A stretch of DNA of 64,000 nucleotides from Salipiger sp. H15 (lineage in GTDB: Bacteria; Pseudomonadota; Alphaproteobacteria; Rhodobacterales; Rhodobacteraceae): assembly GCF_040409955.1 (NCBI RefSeq), contig NZ_CP123384.1, positions 2,489,501 to 2,553,500 of the forward strand. The letters run 5' to 3'. The translations under genes and the position numbers were made by a program. Below the pieces are notes generated by a model. It was not told where the DNA came from. It was given only the letters and a program-made list of their open reading frames with translations, and ran no database searches. Shown here one piece after another: positions 25,822-34,423 of the stretch (position 1 is the stretch's first letter; each line of letters starts with the position of its first letter).

Positions 25822-27567
25822 GTGGCGACAAATCCCTCGGCCATCCCCCTCGCGCCCGTCCCCGCGCCGATCGCTCCGGGCCTGACCGAGGCGGAAACCC
25901 TCGACATCCTCGCGGGCTACCAGGTGAAGGGCAATCCGCACGCCTCGGGCGGTGCCTATCTCGAGGCGACGCCCGGGTCATATTCCTCGCGCGCGAGCGG
26001 CGTCTTCACCGGGGCGCACAGTTTCTACGACGTGACCCTCGGCTACATGGACGAGCTCGACGGCAACTCTCGCATGAACATCTACATCAACGGTGCGTTC
26101 ATCCAGGGGTTCAGCTGGAACTCGCAGGCGGGCACCGACACGGTGAGCCGGGCGACGAAGGCCGAGCATCTTCTCCCGGACCTGCTGCTGAGCCCCGGCG
26201 ACGTGATCGATCTGAACGGCTCGCAAAGCGACGGCGAGCCGCTGCGCACGGACTACCTGCGGATCACCGACGCCATGACCCCGCTCACCGGCACCGCGCA
26301 GGGCGAGACGCTGCGCGGCACGGCGGGGGCGGACCGCATCACCGCGCTCGGCGGGGCCGACCACGTGCTGGCGGGGGGCGGGCCCGACGTCATCGACGCG
26401 GGCGAGGGGCAGGACACGGTCCGCGCCGGGGACGGCGACGACACGATCACCGGCGGGCCGGGGACGGACTACATCTACACCGGCGCCGGCCACGATACGG
26501 TGGTGCTGAGTGACGCCGAAAGCTTCGACAAGCTCTACGATTTCGAGGTCGGGGTGGATACGCTCGAGCTTGCCATTCCCGGTGTCGGGCCCGGGGATCT
26601 CTGGCTCGACCGCTGGCGGCTGATGGCCATGGTCGACGGGGAGGCCCGGAAGATCGCCTATATCCCCTCCGCCGACAGCGCCGGGGTCACGATCAAGGAG
26701 CTGCTGCAGCCCGAAGTGCCCGATGATGCCACGACCCTCTACAGCCTGCACTTCGGCGAGGAGCTGCATGGAAGCCTCGAGGTCTACGAGGACATCGACT
26801 GGTTCCGCTTCGAGCTGCAGGCCGGGACCTTCTATGTCTTCACGCTCGTCGGGGATCCGGAGTCCGTCAGCCCCGTGCTGCGGCCCGCGCTGGGGCTTCA
26901 CGACGCCACGGGCAGACCGCTCGGCGGGAGCAACGACAGCGGCGCGCCGGTGGGCCAGCTGCCCTATCTCGCGACCTCGGACGCCGAGGCCTTCGTCAGC
27001 GTCTACGATCTCTACGGCGGAGACGGCGACTACATCCTGAGCGCGCTGACGGCGGACATGCTCGATACTGTCCCCGGCGACGCCAGCACCGATGTCGAGC
27101 TAGCCGTGGGGGCGGATGTGCACGGAAACCTCGGCTATCCCGGCGATACCGACTGGATCCGGGCCGAGCTCCACGCGGGACAGCTCTACGATTTCGTGCT
27201 GGTCGGCGACCCCGAGAGCGACGCGCCGGCGAGCGATCCGGAATTCAGCCTCTACGACGCGTCGGGGGAGCTGATCGGGGTGCGCTACTATTGGAGCTGG
27301 CCGGACTTCTTCTACACGCCCGAGGCGGACGAGCTGGTCTTCGTGCAGGTCTCGGCCAACTTCGGCCACGAGGCCGGGACCGGCGTCGGCGACTACCTGC
27401 TGCAACTGCTGACCGGCGACGAGGCCGCCGACGAGGCCGGAGACGAGATGGGCGCGGCCCCGGCGGACAGCGGCACGCTGGCCGGGCTTGCGGTTGACGA
27501 GACCCCGGTCAGCGACATCGGGCTTCTGCATGACCCGTCCCGGCAGGACACGTTCGTCTTTGCCTAG
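25822..27567 (+). CDS. RTX-type secreted calcium-binding protein with two PPC-like domains
   Basis: 581 aa from GTG 25822, nine bases after GCGGAGG. There is no N-terminal signal, as for type I secretion substrates. Residues about 20-150 form a beta domain ending LRTDYLRI that resembles a carbohydrate-binding module. Residues about 160-235 carry RTX nonapeptide repeats (GGADHVLAGGGPDVIDAG, GDGDDTITGGPGTD). Two related bacterial pre-peptidase C-terminal-like domains follow (about 305-410 and 425-530; both have DTDW/DIDW and FVLVGDPES/FTLVGDPES). No type I transporter or enzyme domain is nearby. The cargo role (adhesin, matrix) is inference. Confidence 0.82.
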   Translation: MATNPSAIPLAPVPAPIAPGLTEAETLDILAGYQVKGNPHASGGAYLEATPGSYSSRASGVFTGAHSFYDVTLGYMDELDGNSRMNIYINGAFIQGFSWNSQAGTDTVSRATKAEHLLPDLLLSPGDVIDLNGSQSDGEPLRTDYLRITDAMTPLTGTAQGETLRGTAGADRITALGGADHVLAGGGPDVIDAGEGQDTVRAGDGDDTITGGPGTDYIYTGAGHDTVVLSDAESFDKLYDFEVGVDTLELAIPGVGPGDLWLDRWRLMAMVDGEARKIAYIPSADSAGVTIKELLQPEVPDDATTLYSLHFGEELHGSLEVYEDIDWFRFELQAGTFYVFTLVGDPESVSPVLRPALGLHDATGRPLGGSNDSGAPVGQLPYLATSDAEAFVSVYDLYGGDGDYILSALTADMLDTVPGDASTDVELAVGADVHGNLGYPGDTDWIRAELHAGQLYDFVLVGDPESDAPASDPEFSLYDASGELIGVRYYWSWPDFFYTPEADELVFVQVSANFGHEAGTGVGDYLLQLLTGDEAADEAGDEMGAAPADSGTLAGLAVDETPVSDIGLLHDPSRQDTFVFA

Positions 27568-27732
27568 GCGCGGTGCGCGCGCGACCTTTCCCCCGATAGC
27601 TGCCTTCCGGTCGTGCGGGGTGCGCGCACCGGGCCCGGAAGCGCGCCCGGCGCCCCCTCGACGCTTGAAGGGGGGGCTGCGCTGGTTTATGTCCCCCCAG
27701 AACCAAGACGCTCCATTCCCAGGAAGACCCGC

Positions 27733-28854
27733 ATGCGCGCCGAGACCCAGAACACCGTCGATAAGATCCGGAAGTCCCTCGGGCTGCTGGAGCAGCGCCT
27801 CGACTGGGAGACGGCGGAGTTCCGGCTCGAGGAATTCAACGCCCGCGTCGAGGACCCGAACCTCTGGGACGATCCCGCCGCCGCGCAGAAGCTGATGCGC
27901 GAGCGCCAGCAGCTGGTCGATGCCATCGACACCTACAAGTCGATCAAGCAGGAGCTGGCCGACCAGATCGAGCTGATCGAGCTGGGCGAGATGGAAGACG
28001 ATGCCGAGGTGGTCAGCGAGGCCGAGTCCGCGCTCAAGGCGCTGGCCGAGAATGCCGGCCAGAAGGAGCTGGAAGCGCTCCTCGACGGCGAGGCCGACAG
28101 CAACGACACCTTCCTCGAGATCAACGCCGGCGCCGGCGGCACCGAGGCCTGCGACTGGGCCTCGATGCTGCAGCGCATGTACATCCGCTGGGCCGAAAAG
28201 CGCGGCTACGAGGTCGAGCTGCAGTCGGAGGAAGCCGGTGCCGAAGCGGGCATCAAGTCCTGCGCCTACAAGATTTCCGGCCTCAACGCCTATGGCTGGC
28301 TGAAGTCCGAGAGCGGCGTGCACCGGCTGGTGCGCATCTCGCCCTTCGGCAAGGGCACGCGCGAGACCTCCTTCGCCTCGGTCTGGGTTTACCCGGTGGT
28401 CGACGACAACATCGAGATCGAGGTGAACCCCGCCGACATCCGCATCGACACCTACCGCTCGTCCGGCGCCGGCGGCCAGCACGTCAACACCACCGACTCG
28501 GCGGTGCGGATCACCCACCACCCCACGGGCATCGTCGTCACCTCCTCCGAGAAGTCGCAGCACCAGAACCGCGACATCGCCATGAAGGCCCTGAAGTCGC
28601 GCCTCTACCAGCTCGAGCTCGACAAGCGCAACGCGGCGATCAACGAGGCGCACGAGAACAAGGGCTCGGCGGGTTGGGGCAACCAGATCCGCTCCTACGT
28701 GCTGCAGCCCTACCAGATGGTGAAGGACCTGCGCACCAACCACGAGACCTCGGACACGCAGGGCGTGCTCGACGGCGCGCTCGACCCGTTCATGGGCGCG
28801 ACGCTGGCGCAGCAGGTCTCGGGCAAGTCCCGCGCCGACGCGCGCGACGACTGA
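27733..28854 (+). CDS. prfB: Peptide chain release factor 2
   Basis: 373 aa, ATG 27733 with AGGA upstream. It terminates translation at UGA and UAA. The codon-recognition tripeptide is SPF (RLVRISPFGKG) and the peptidyl hydrolysis motif is GGQ in SSGAGGQHVNTT. The reading frame is continuous from the first codon, so the autoregulatory +1 frameshift known in E. coli prfB is absent. The 165 bases upstream carry no gene that I can support. Confidence 0.96.
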   Translation: MRAETQNTVDKIRKSLGLLEQRLDWETAEFRLEEFNARVEDPNLWDDPAAAQKLMRERQQLVDAIDTYKSIKQELADQIELIELGEMEDDAEVVSEAESALKALAENAGQKELEALLDGEADSNDTFLEINAGAGGTEACDWASMLQRMYIRWAEKRGYEVELQSEEAGAEAGIKSCAYKISGLNAYGWLKSESGVHRLVRISPFGKGTRETSFASVWVYPVVDDNIEIEVNPADIRIDTYRSSGAGGQHVNTTDSAVRITHHPTGIVVTSSEKSQHQNRDIAMKALKSRLYQLELDKRNAAINEAHENKGSAGWGNQIRSYVLQPYQMVKDLRTNHETSDTQGVLDGALDPFMGATLAQQVSGKSRADARDD

Positions 28855-28949
28855 GCCGCGGCACCGCCGCTCGTCACTGCTGACCCTTGCCACGGGGCGC
28901 GCATCCCGGCTTAAATCCCTGCCAAGAGGGGATTTGAGGGGGAGGCGCC

Positions 28950-29747
28950 ATGGACAGCGTCATCGACGAGGACGCGCCGCGGCAGGGCGTGCCGGAGTTC
29001 GCGGAGGTGAGCCTTGCCACGCTCGGCAAGGCGCTGCGGCTCGGCTTTGCGGACCTTGCCTTTGCGCCCGGATTCGCGCTGGTCTTCGGCGGGGTCTACG
29101 TGCTGGCGGGGCTCTTCCTGACATGGCTGACCATGGCCACCGGCACGAGCTACTGGCTGGTGCTGGCGGCGATCGGCTTTCCGCTCTTCAGCCCCTTCGC
29201 CGCAGTCGGCTTCTACGAGGTCTCGCGCCGGCTCGAACGCGGCCAGCCGCTGGACTGGGGGCAGGTGTTCAGCGTCATCCTGCGCCAGTCGAAGCGGCAG
29301 CTGCCGTCGCTCTGCGCGGTGATCGTCATCGTCTTCCTGTTCTGGTTCTTCCTCGGGCACATGATCTTTGCGCTGTTCCTCGGGCTTTCGCCGATGACCA
29401 ATGTGAGCTCCAGCCTCGAGGTTTTCCTCACGCCGAACGGGCTGACCATGCTGGCGGTGGGCACGGCGGTGGGCGCGGGCTTCGCGATCCTGCTCTACAT
29501 GATCACCGTGCTGGCGCTGCCGCTGCTGCTCGACCGGGACGTGGATTTCGTCACCGCGATGATCGCCTCGTTCCAGTACGTGCAGGCGCACCCGGTGCTG
29601 ATGCTGGGCTGGGGGGCGTTCCTCGCGCTGGTCACCTTCGTCGCGATGCTGCCCTTCTTCCTCGGGCTCTTCGTCGCGCTGCCGGTGCTCGGGCACGCGA
29701 CATGGCACCTCTACGACCTGCTGCGCCTGCCGGAGGCACCGGCCTGA
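28950..29747 (+). CDS. DUF2189 integral membrane protein
   Basis: 265 aa with about six hydrophobic segments (for example FALVFGGVYVLAGLFLTWL, LCAVIVIVFLFWFFLGHM, LVTFVAMLPFFLGLFVALPV). The stretch PLFSPFAAVGFYEVSRRLERG and the ending LPVLGHATWHLYDLL are conserved in DUF2189 proteins. Function unknown. It lies 95 bases after prfB and ends at a strong intrinsic terminator. Confidence 0.85.
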   Translation: MDSVIDEDAPRQGVPEFAEVSLATLGKALRLGFADLAFAPGFALVFGGVYVLAGLFLTWLTMATGTSYWLVLAAIGFPLFSPFAAVGFYEVSRRLERGQPLDWGQVFSVILRQSKRQLPSLCAVIVIVFLFWFFLGHMIFALFLGLSPMTNVSSSLEVFLTPNGLTMLAVGTAVGAGFAILLYMITVLALPLLLDRDVDFVTAMIASFQYVQAHPVLMLGWGAFLALVTFVAMLPFFLGLFVALPVLGHATWHLYDLLRLPEAPA

Positions 29748-29750
29748 ATG

Positions 29751-29781
29751 AAAACGGCACCGCCCCGCGCGGTGCCGTTTT
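29751..29781. terminator. Bidirectional intrinsic terminator
   Basis: A 12-bp perfect stem AAAACGGCACCG/CGGTGCCGTTTT with a 7-base loop lies between the convergent DUF2189 and XRE genes. The A and T runs on either side let it work in both directions. Confidence 0.9.
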
Positions 29782-29805
29782 CCTGTGCAGGATCGCCGGG
29801 GCGGA

Positions 29806-30675
29806 TCAGCGGAAGGTACTGTCGACCCGCAGCTGCTGGCGGTGGAAGGGCACGAGGTCCTTGGCCATCCGGTAGCCGCTGCCGCGCGCCGCCGAGAGCA
29901 CCTTGTGCGTGTCGAAGCCGAGGTACTCGTAGACCAGCCGCGCCGCGCGCCGCCCCGAGGGGTTCTCGGGCGTGGTGCGCACCGTGTAGCCGACCCAGAA
30001 ATTGTTCGCGAGCCCGCCGGCGCGCGAGAGGTAGTTGAACGAGGTGGTGACCGCGTCGCGCCGGCTGACAAGCGCCGCGATGCCCTCTGCCTGCTGCAGC
30101 ACCAGCCCGCGGTACTCGCGCGAGGCGGCGTCGGTCGGAAGGTCGTACATCGCCAGCGCCTCCTTGGGCTCGAAGCCCCGCAGGAAGGTCATGCCGTCCT
30201 TGCGCGAGATGTAGACCATGCCGACGACAAAGCGCGATTCCTCGGAGAAGGCGGCGCGCGAGAAGCGGTAGAAGCCGGAGGGGAAATCGTCCTCGCTGAG
30301 CCCGGTCACCCCGGCACCGACGTAATCGGCGATGTAGGGATGGCTCAGCAGGCTGCGCGGCTCTTCGCGGATCTCGTCCACCGGCTCCAGCAGGATGCGC
30401 GCATCGACCCCGAAGAAGGAGCAGATGCGGTGCAGCACGTCGGGCCGCGGGAAGGATTCCCCGGCGAGATAGCGGTTGAACTGGGTCCGGTTGATCCCGA
30501 GATCGCGGCACAGCGCCGAGATCGAGGCCGAACTGCTGCCGAGCTTGCGCAGATTCGCGCCGAAGACGCTTCGCAGCTGCGCGGGGCTGGGTTGATTGTC
30601 ACTGGCCCGGGGCACGTTGGTCATACCGCTTTCATTCCTTTTCGGGGCAGTTCTTTCCAGGGCGATGCTTTGCAT
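29806..30675 (-). CDS. XRE-family transcriptional regulator
   Basis: 289 aa from ATG 30675, which has GGAGG six bases upstream; an ATG at 30624 is the alternative. An N-terminal helix-turn-helix (ISALCRDLGINRTQFNRYLA, then GESFPRPDVLHRICSFFGV) is followed by a long effector-like domain without a recognised name. Tandem NCATATGN palindromes lie just upstream of the start and suggest autoregulation. It is divergent from the small protein gene at 30849. Confidence 0.85.
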   Translation of the reverse strand: MQSIALERTAPKRNESGMTNVPRASDNQPSPAQLRSVFGANLRKLGSSSASISALCRDLGINRTQFNRYLAGESFPRPDVLHRICSFFGVDARILLEPVDEIREEPRSLLSHPYIADYVGAGVTGLSEDDFPSGFYRFSRAAFSEESRFVVGMVYISRKDGMTFLRGFEPKEALAMYDLPTDAASREYRGLVLQQAEGIAALVSRRDAVTTSFNYLSRAGGLANNFWVGYTVRTTPENPSGRRAARLVYEYLGFDTHKVLSAARGSGYRMAKDLVPFHRQQLRVDSTFR

Positions 30676-30695
30676 ATACCCCCTCCGTTGAACCT

Positions 30696-30740
30696 CACAT
30701 ATGTCGCTATATGGCGTCAGGAGTGATGCCATATGGCGTC
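30696..30740. promoter_or_regulatory. Operator-like tandem palindromes between divergent genes
   Basis: Three related palindromes occur: CACATATGTC (30696-30705), GCTATATGGC (30706-30715) and the perfect GCCATATGGC (30728-30737). The last two are part of the direct repeat ATATGGCGTC, 22 bp apart, so they face the same side of the helix. The position just upstream of the XRE gene start suggests autoregulatory operators. Confidence 0.6.
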
Positions 30741-30848
30741 CAGCGTCGTTCAATTTGACACAAATAGCAAGCACGCGTCACGTTTCTCCGAATGTGAGCG
30801 ATCACGCTTCTGAGCCAGTGTGACGGTGCAAGAGGTGCGGGGATAAGC

Positions 30849-31199
30849 ATGTCCAATAAGATGTTTGGCGTCGTGCTCTGGGCTGATCTGGCTGATCAGA
30901 AGGCGGTGATCTGGTGTGAGGATCACGGCGACTTGGCGTACTGGCACGACCCCGTCGTCAGTCAGCATGACGGCATCAGTCTCGACGTCGGCGATCTCGT
31001 GCAGTTCGACATGATGGAAGGGGCGCAGCTGCGCCATGCCATGAACCCGGAACGGCTTGAATCCAAACAGTTCTTCGGGCTGGCGCAGAGCCTGCGCACG
31101 GTCGGGCCGGAGCCGCGCGGCACCGCCCCGCGCGAGGCGGCGGACGGCAGCGTGGTGCTCTTCCCCGGCCCCTGGCAGCGCGAGAAGAACGTCGCCTGA
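30849..31199 (+). CDS. Conserved small protein of unknown function
   Basis: 116 aa; ATG preceded by GGGGAT. The core MSNKMFGVVLWADLADQKAV and IWCEDHGDLAYW looks like a compact beta-barrel, reminiscent of a cold-shock-like fold with the usual RNP motifs missing. It is likely conserved in roseobacters (from memory). It is divergent from the XRE regulator and may be one of its targets. No signal or membrane segment. Function unknown. Confidence 0.75.
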   Translation: MSNKMFGVVLWADLADQKAVIWCEDHGDLAYWHDPVVSQHDGISLDVGDLVQFDMMEGAQLRHAMNPERLESKQFFGLAQSLRTVGPEPRGTAPREAADGSVVLFPGPWQREKNVA

Positions 31200-31229
31200 G
31201 GGCGGCAGATCCTGCCACCGGACATGAAA

Positions 31230-31253
31230 ACGGGCCCGTCGATGCGGGCCCGT
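31230..31253. terminator. Hairpin between convergent genes
   Basis: A 9-bp stem ACGGGCCCG/CGGGCCCGT with a 6-base loop, preceded by AAA. It lies between the small gene ending at 31199 and ilvN ending at 31305. Read on the minus strand it has a T-rich 3' flank, so it most likely ends the ilv transcript. Confidence 0.7.
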
Positions 31254-31304
31254 GTCGTCTTTGCGGTTCTTGCGAGGTCTTGCGGTCCCGCGCCGTCGGC
31301 TGCG

Positions 31305-31868
31305 TCAGACCTTGCCGCGGGCGAGGGCGGCGACGCCGGTCCGCGCCACCTGCACGAGGCCGAGCGGGCGCATCAGATCGGCGAAGGCGTCGATCTTGTC
31401 CGGGGTGCCGGTCAGCTGGAACACGAAGCTCTCGAGCGTGCTGTCCACCACCTGCGCGCGGAAGATGTCGGCAAGGCGCAGCGCTTCGACGCGCTTCTCG
31501 CCGGCGCCGGCGACCTTCAGCAGCGCCAGCTCGCGCTCGACCGAGCTGCCCTCGGCGGTCAGGTCATGCACGTCGCGCACCGAGACGATGCGGCCGAGCT
31601 GGGCCTTGATCTGCTCGATCACCTGCGGCGTGCCGCTGGTGACGATGGTGATGCGCGACAAGTGCCCCTCGTGGTCCACCTCGGCCACGGTGAGGCTGTC
31701 GATGTTGTAGCCCCGGCCCGAGAAGAGGCCGATGACCCGGGCCAGAACGCCCGGCTCGTTCTCGACGAGAACGGTGATGGTGTGGGTTTCCTGGACGTCC
31801 GAGAAGGTGGGCCGTAGGTTGTAGGCCGAGTGCTTGGACGAGCCCTTCTTGATCTGTAGCGGCGACAT
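31305..31868 (-). CDS. ilvN: Acetolactate synthase small (regulatory) subunit
   Basis: 187 aa from ATG 31868, which has GGAG upstream; an in-frame ATG at 31892 is less well placed. The ACT domain at the N-terminus is clear (HTITVLVENEPGVLARVIG, FSGRGYNIDSLTV), followed by the C-terminal ALS_ss_C domain. It binds valine and activates the large subunit in branched-chain amino-acid synthesis. It follows ilvB by 78 bases on the same transcript and so shares the attenuator at 33752-33851. The symbol could equally be ilvH. Confidence 0.94.
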   Translation of the reverse strand: MSPLQIKKGSSKHSAYNLRPTFSDVQETHTITVLVENEPGVLARVIGLFSGRGYNIDSLTVAEVDHEGHLSRITIVTSGTPQVIEQIKAQLGRIVSVRDVHDLTAEGSSVERELALLKVAGAGEKRVEALRLADIFRAQVVDSTLESFVFQLTGTPDKIDAFADLMRPLGLVQVARTGVAALARGKV

Positions 31869-31946
31869 GGATTGCAGCTCCTGTACTGTCATGTGGGGGT
31901 GAAGGCCTGGGTGGGGCGGAGGGGAGGACCCCTCCGCGCGCCGTCC

Positions 31947-33701
31947 TCAGACCAGCACCGCGCCCTTGCCGGCAATGGCGTTGGTGGCCTGCACGTCGCC
32001 GAGCAGCATCTTGTTGTGCGGCTCGCCCGACGGGATCATCGGGAAGCAGTTCTCGTGCTTCTCGACGAGGCAGTCGAAGATCACCGGCCCGTCATGCTCG
32101 ATCATTTCCATGATCGCATCGTCCAGATCCGCGGGATCTTTGCAGATGATGCCCTTGGCGCCGAAGGCCTCGGCCAGCTTGACGAAATCGGGCAGCGCCT
32201 CGGACCAGCTCTGCGAGTAGCGCTCGCCGTGCAGCAGCTGCTGCCACTGGCGCACCATGCCGAGCCGCTCGTTGTTGAGGATGAACTGCTTGACCGGCAG
32301 GCGGAACTGCACCGCGGTGCCCATCTCCTGCATGTTCATCAGCCACGAGGCCTCGCCCGCGACGTTGATCACCAGCGCGTCCGGGTGCGCGACCTGCACG
32401 CCGATCGAGGCGGGGAAGCCGTAGCCCATGGTGCCGAGCCCGCCGGAGGTCATCCAGCGGTTCGGGTCCTCGAAGCCGAGGAACTGCGCCGCCCACATCT
32501 GGTGCTGGCCGACCTCGGTGGTGATGTAGCGGTCCTTGCCCTTGGTCAGCGCCTCGAGCCGCTGCAGCGCGTACTGCGGCTTGATCGTGGTCTCGGAGTT
32601 CTTGTAGGTCAGGCAGTTGACCTTCTTCCACTCCTCGATCTGCTGCCACCACTTGGCGATCGCCTCGCGGTTGACCTTGCGGCCGCGCGACTTCCAGACC
32701 TTCAGCACGTCCTCGAGCACGTGGCCGACGTCGCCGACGATCGGGATGTCCGCCTTGATCACCTTGTTGATCGACGACGGGTCGATGTCGATATGCGCCT
32801 TCTTGGAACGCGGCGAGAAGGCGTCGAGCCGGCCGGTGATGCGGTCGTCGAAGCGCGCGCCGATGTTGATCATCAGGTCGCAGCCGTGCATCGCGAGGTT
32901 GGCCTCGTAGAGCCCGTGCATCCCGAGCATCCCGAGCCAGGCCTTGCCCGAGGCCGGGTAGGCGCCGAGACCCATCAGCGTCGAGGTGATCGGGAAGCCG
33001 GTGGCCTCGACCAGCTCGCGCAGCAGCTGGCTCGCGCCGGGGCCCGAGTTGATGACGCCGCCGCCGGTGTAGAAGATCGGCTTCTCGGCCTTCTCGATGG
33101 CCTCGACGAGCTGGGTGATCGTCTCGATGTCGCCCTTGACCTGCGGCTGGTAGTGGCCGACCGGCGCCTGCGGCTTGGGAGTGTACTCGCCGGTGGCGAA
33201 CTGCACGTCCTTGGGGATGTCGACCAGCACCGGCCCCGGACGGCCCGAGGTCGCGACGTGGAAGGCCTGGTGCAGCGTGGCCGACAGGCGGTCGGTCTCC
33301 TTCACCAGCCAGTTGTGCTTGGTGCAGGGGCGGGTGATGCCGACGGTGTCGGCCTCCTGGAAGGCGTCGGAGCCGATCATGAAGGTCGGCACCTGGCCCG
33401 AGAGCACGACGATCGGGATCGAGTCGAGCAGCGCGTCGGTGAGGCCGGTGACCGCGTTGGTCGCGCCCGGGCCCGAGGTCACCAGCGCGACGCCCGGCTT
33501 GCCGGTCGAGCGGGCATAGCCCTCGGCGGCGTGAATCGCCGCCTGCTCGTGCCGGACGAGAATGTGCCGGATGTCGTTCTGCTGGAAGAGCTCGTCGTAG
33601 ATCGGTAGCACCGCGCCACCGGGATAGCCGAATACCGTGTCCACACCCTGATCCTTCAGGGATTGAACCACCATCTTCGCTCCGGTCATCTGACGTGTCA
33701 T
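31947..33701 (-). CDS. ilvB: Acetolactate synthase large (catalytic) subunit
   Basis: 584 aa from ATG 33701, with GGAG eight bases upstream; ATG 33725 is an in-frame alternative. It is the ThDP/FAD enzyme that condenses two pyruvates, or pyruvate with 2-ketobutyrate. The catalytic Glu is in VRHEQAAIHAAEGYAR, and the ThDP-Mg segment is VAGEASWLMNMQEMGTA with downstream NNERLGMV. Glu in place of Asp in the usual GDG/GDA is noted. It is first in the ilvB-ilvN operon, and expression is probably controlled by the upstream leader-peptide attenuator. The symbol could equally be ilvI. Confidence 0.95.
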   Translation of the reverse strand: MTRQMTGAKMVVQSLKDQGVDTVFGYPGGAVLPIYDELFQQNDIRHILVRHEQAAIHAAEGYARSTGKPGVALVTSGPGATNAVTGLTDALLDSIPIVVLSGQVPTFMIGSDAFQEADTVGITRPCTKHNWLVKETDRLSATLHQAFHVATSGRPGPVLVDIPKDVQFATGEYTPKPQAPVGHYQPQVKGDIETITQLVEAIEKAEKPIFYTGGGVINSGPGASQLLRELVEATGFPITSTLMGLGAYPASGKAWLGMLGMHGLYEANLAMHGCDLMINIGARFDDRITGRLDAFSPRSKKAHIDIDPSSINKVIKADIPIVGDVGHVLEDVLKVWKSRGRKVNREAIAKWWQQIEEWKKVNCLTYKNSETTIKPQYALQRLEALTKGKDRYITTEVGQHQMWAAQFLGFEDPNRWMTSGGLGTMGYGFPASIGVQVAHPDALVINVAGEASWLMNMQEMGTAVQFRLPVKQFILNNERLGMVRQWQQLLHGERYSQSWSEALPDFVKLAEAFGAKGIICKDPADLDDAIMEMIEHDGPVIFDCLVEKHENCFPMIPSGEPHNKMLLGDVQATNAIAGKGAVLV

Positions 33702-33751
33702 CGCGGTCTCCGTTCCAGACGTCATTTCGGTTTTACTTCTCGTTTGCGCAC

Positions 33752-33778
33752 AAAAAAGCCCCCGAGGATTTCGGGGGC
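33752..33778 (-). terminator. Attenuator terminator upstream of ilvB
   Basis: On the minus strand GCCCCCGA/TCGGGGGC forms an 8-bp stem with a 5-base loop, followed by TTTTTT: a textbook intrinsic terminator inside the leader. Its 5' arm overlaps one arm of a 10-bp alternative stem (33776-33785 with 33811-33820), so the two structures exclude each other. Confidence 0.9.
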
Positions 33779-33803
33779 GCATGGGGGTCCATTATGGTTC
33801 CGA

Positions 33804-33851
33804 TTACCGGCCCATGCGCCATGTCTCTACAATGATTACAAGTAGGCTCAT
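33804..33851 (-). CDS. ilv leader peptide (attenuation)
   Basis: 15 codons plus TAA, on the minus strand: MSLLVIIVETWRMGR. Six consecutive regulatory codons (Leu-Leu-Val-Ile-Ile-Val) match the amino acids made by the downstream pathway. AAGGGAG lies eight bases before its ATG. The distal codons (encoding Trp-Arg-Met-Gly) contain the GGCGCATGGG arm of the antiterminator, so ribosome position can choose the structure. It is too short for routine gene calling. Confidence 0.88.
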   Translation of the reverse strand: MSLLVIIVETWRMGR

Positions 33852-33880
33852 CACGCAGACTCCCTTCGTGCGTGGGGCGG

Positions 33881-33909
33881 ACCATAGGCGGAGGGGAGGG
33901 GGGCGTCAA
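33881..33909 (-). promoter_or_regulatory. Sigma-70-type promoter of the ilv leader
   Basis: On the minus strand, TTGACG (33904-33909), a 17-base spacer and TATGGT (33881-33886). Transcription would start near 33874, about 23 bases before the leader peptide ATG. Confidence 0.8.
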
Positions 33910-34131
33910 CACCTATCGGCTCAGAAAAAATACTCTGCGGGCAAGAAATTTTTGCATTTGTTGCGTTTGACGGGGTGGATTTCGTATTTTCGCGAAAATC
34001 GACCCGGTTCCAGCGCGGATCCGCGCAATGTTTCAGGTCCGGCAGTCTCGGACGCGATGTCGTGATTTGCGCCGGGCGGCCCAGGCTGCGATAGTGAACC
34101 CGAGGGTTTACTTTTTGCGCAGGAGGGTATC

Positions 34132-34353
34132 ATGGCGCACTATCACCGGTTCTATCGCCAGGCGCGCGGTTTCGGTGTCATCAAGGCGCTGACGCTGATC
34201 GGCTTGCTGGTTCTGACGCAGGCGCTTGCCACGCTCGAGAGCGATCCCGAGGAAGAGGCGACGCTGCAGGGCCCGGGCGCCGTGCATGTGATGCCCGCCG
34301 CGCTCCACACCGCACCCCTCGACGTGCTCGCGCGCGTCGGCGCGCTGATCTGA
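34132..34353 (+). CDS. Small single-pass membrane or exported protein
   Basis: 73 aa with AGGAGG upstream of the ATG. One hydrophobic segment (VIKALTLIGLLVLTQALATL, residues 17-36) follows a basic N-terminus, and an acidic then Ala/His-rich tail follows it. It may be a signal anchor. No family is recognised. The 280 bases before it hold the ilv promoter on the other strand and an AT-rich stretch that probably contains this gene's promoter. Confidence 0.65.
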   Translation: MAHYHRFYRQARGFGVIKALTLIGLLVLTQALATLESDPEEEATLQGPGAVHVMPAALHTAPLDVLARVGALI

Positions 34354-34423
34354 GCGCTTTCCCGGCGCGCCGCGCCGGGTCCGGACACCCGCTTCCGACC
34401 TTTCGTGTTTCCGCCGCCCGGCG

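Noticed and set aside
27568..27732. Possible +1 programmed frameshift in prfB
   Set aside because: The RF2 frame is continuous from ATG 27733 and no in-frame UGA site or slippery sequence is needed.
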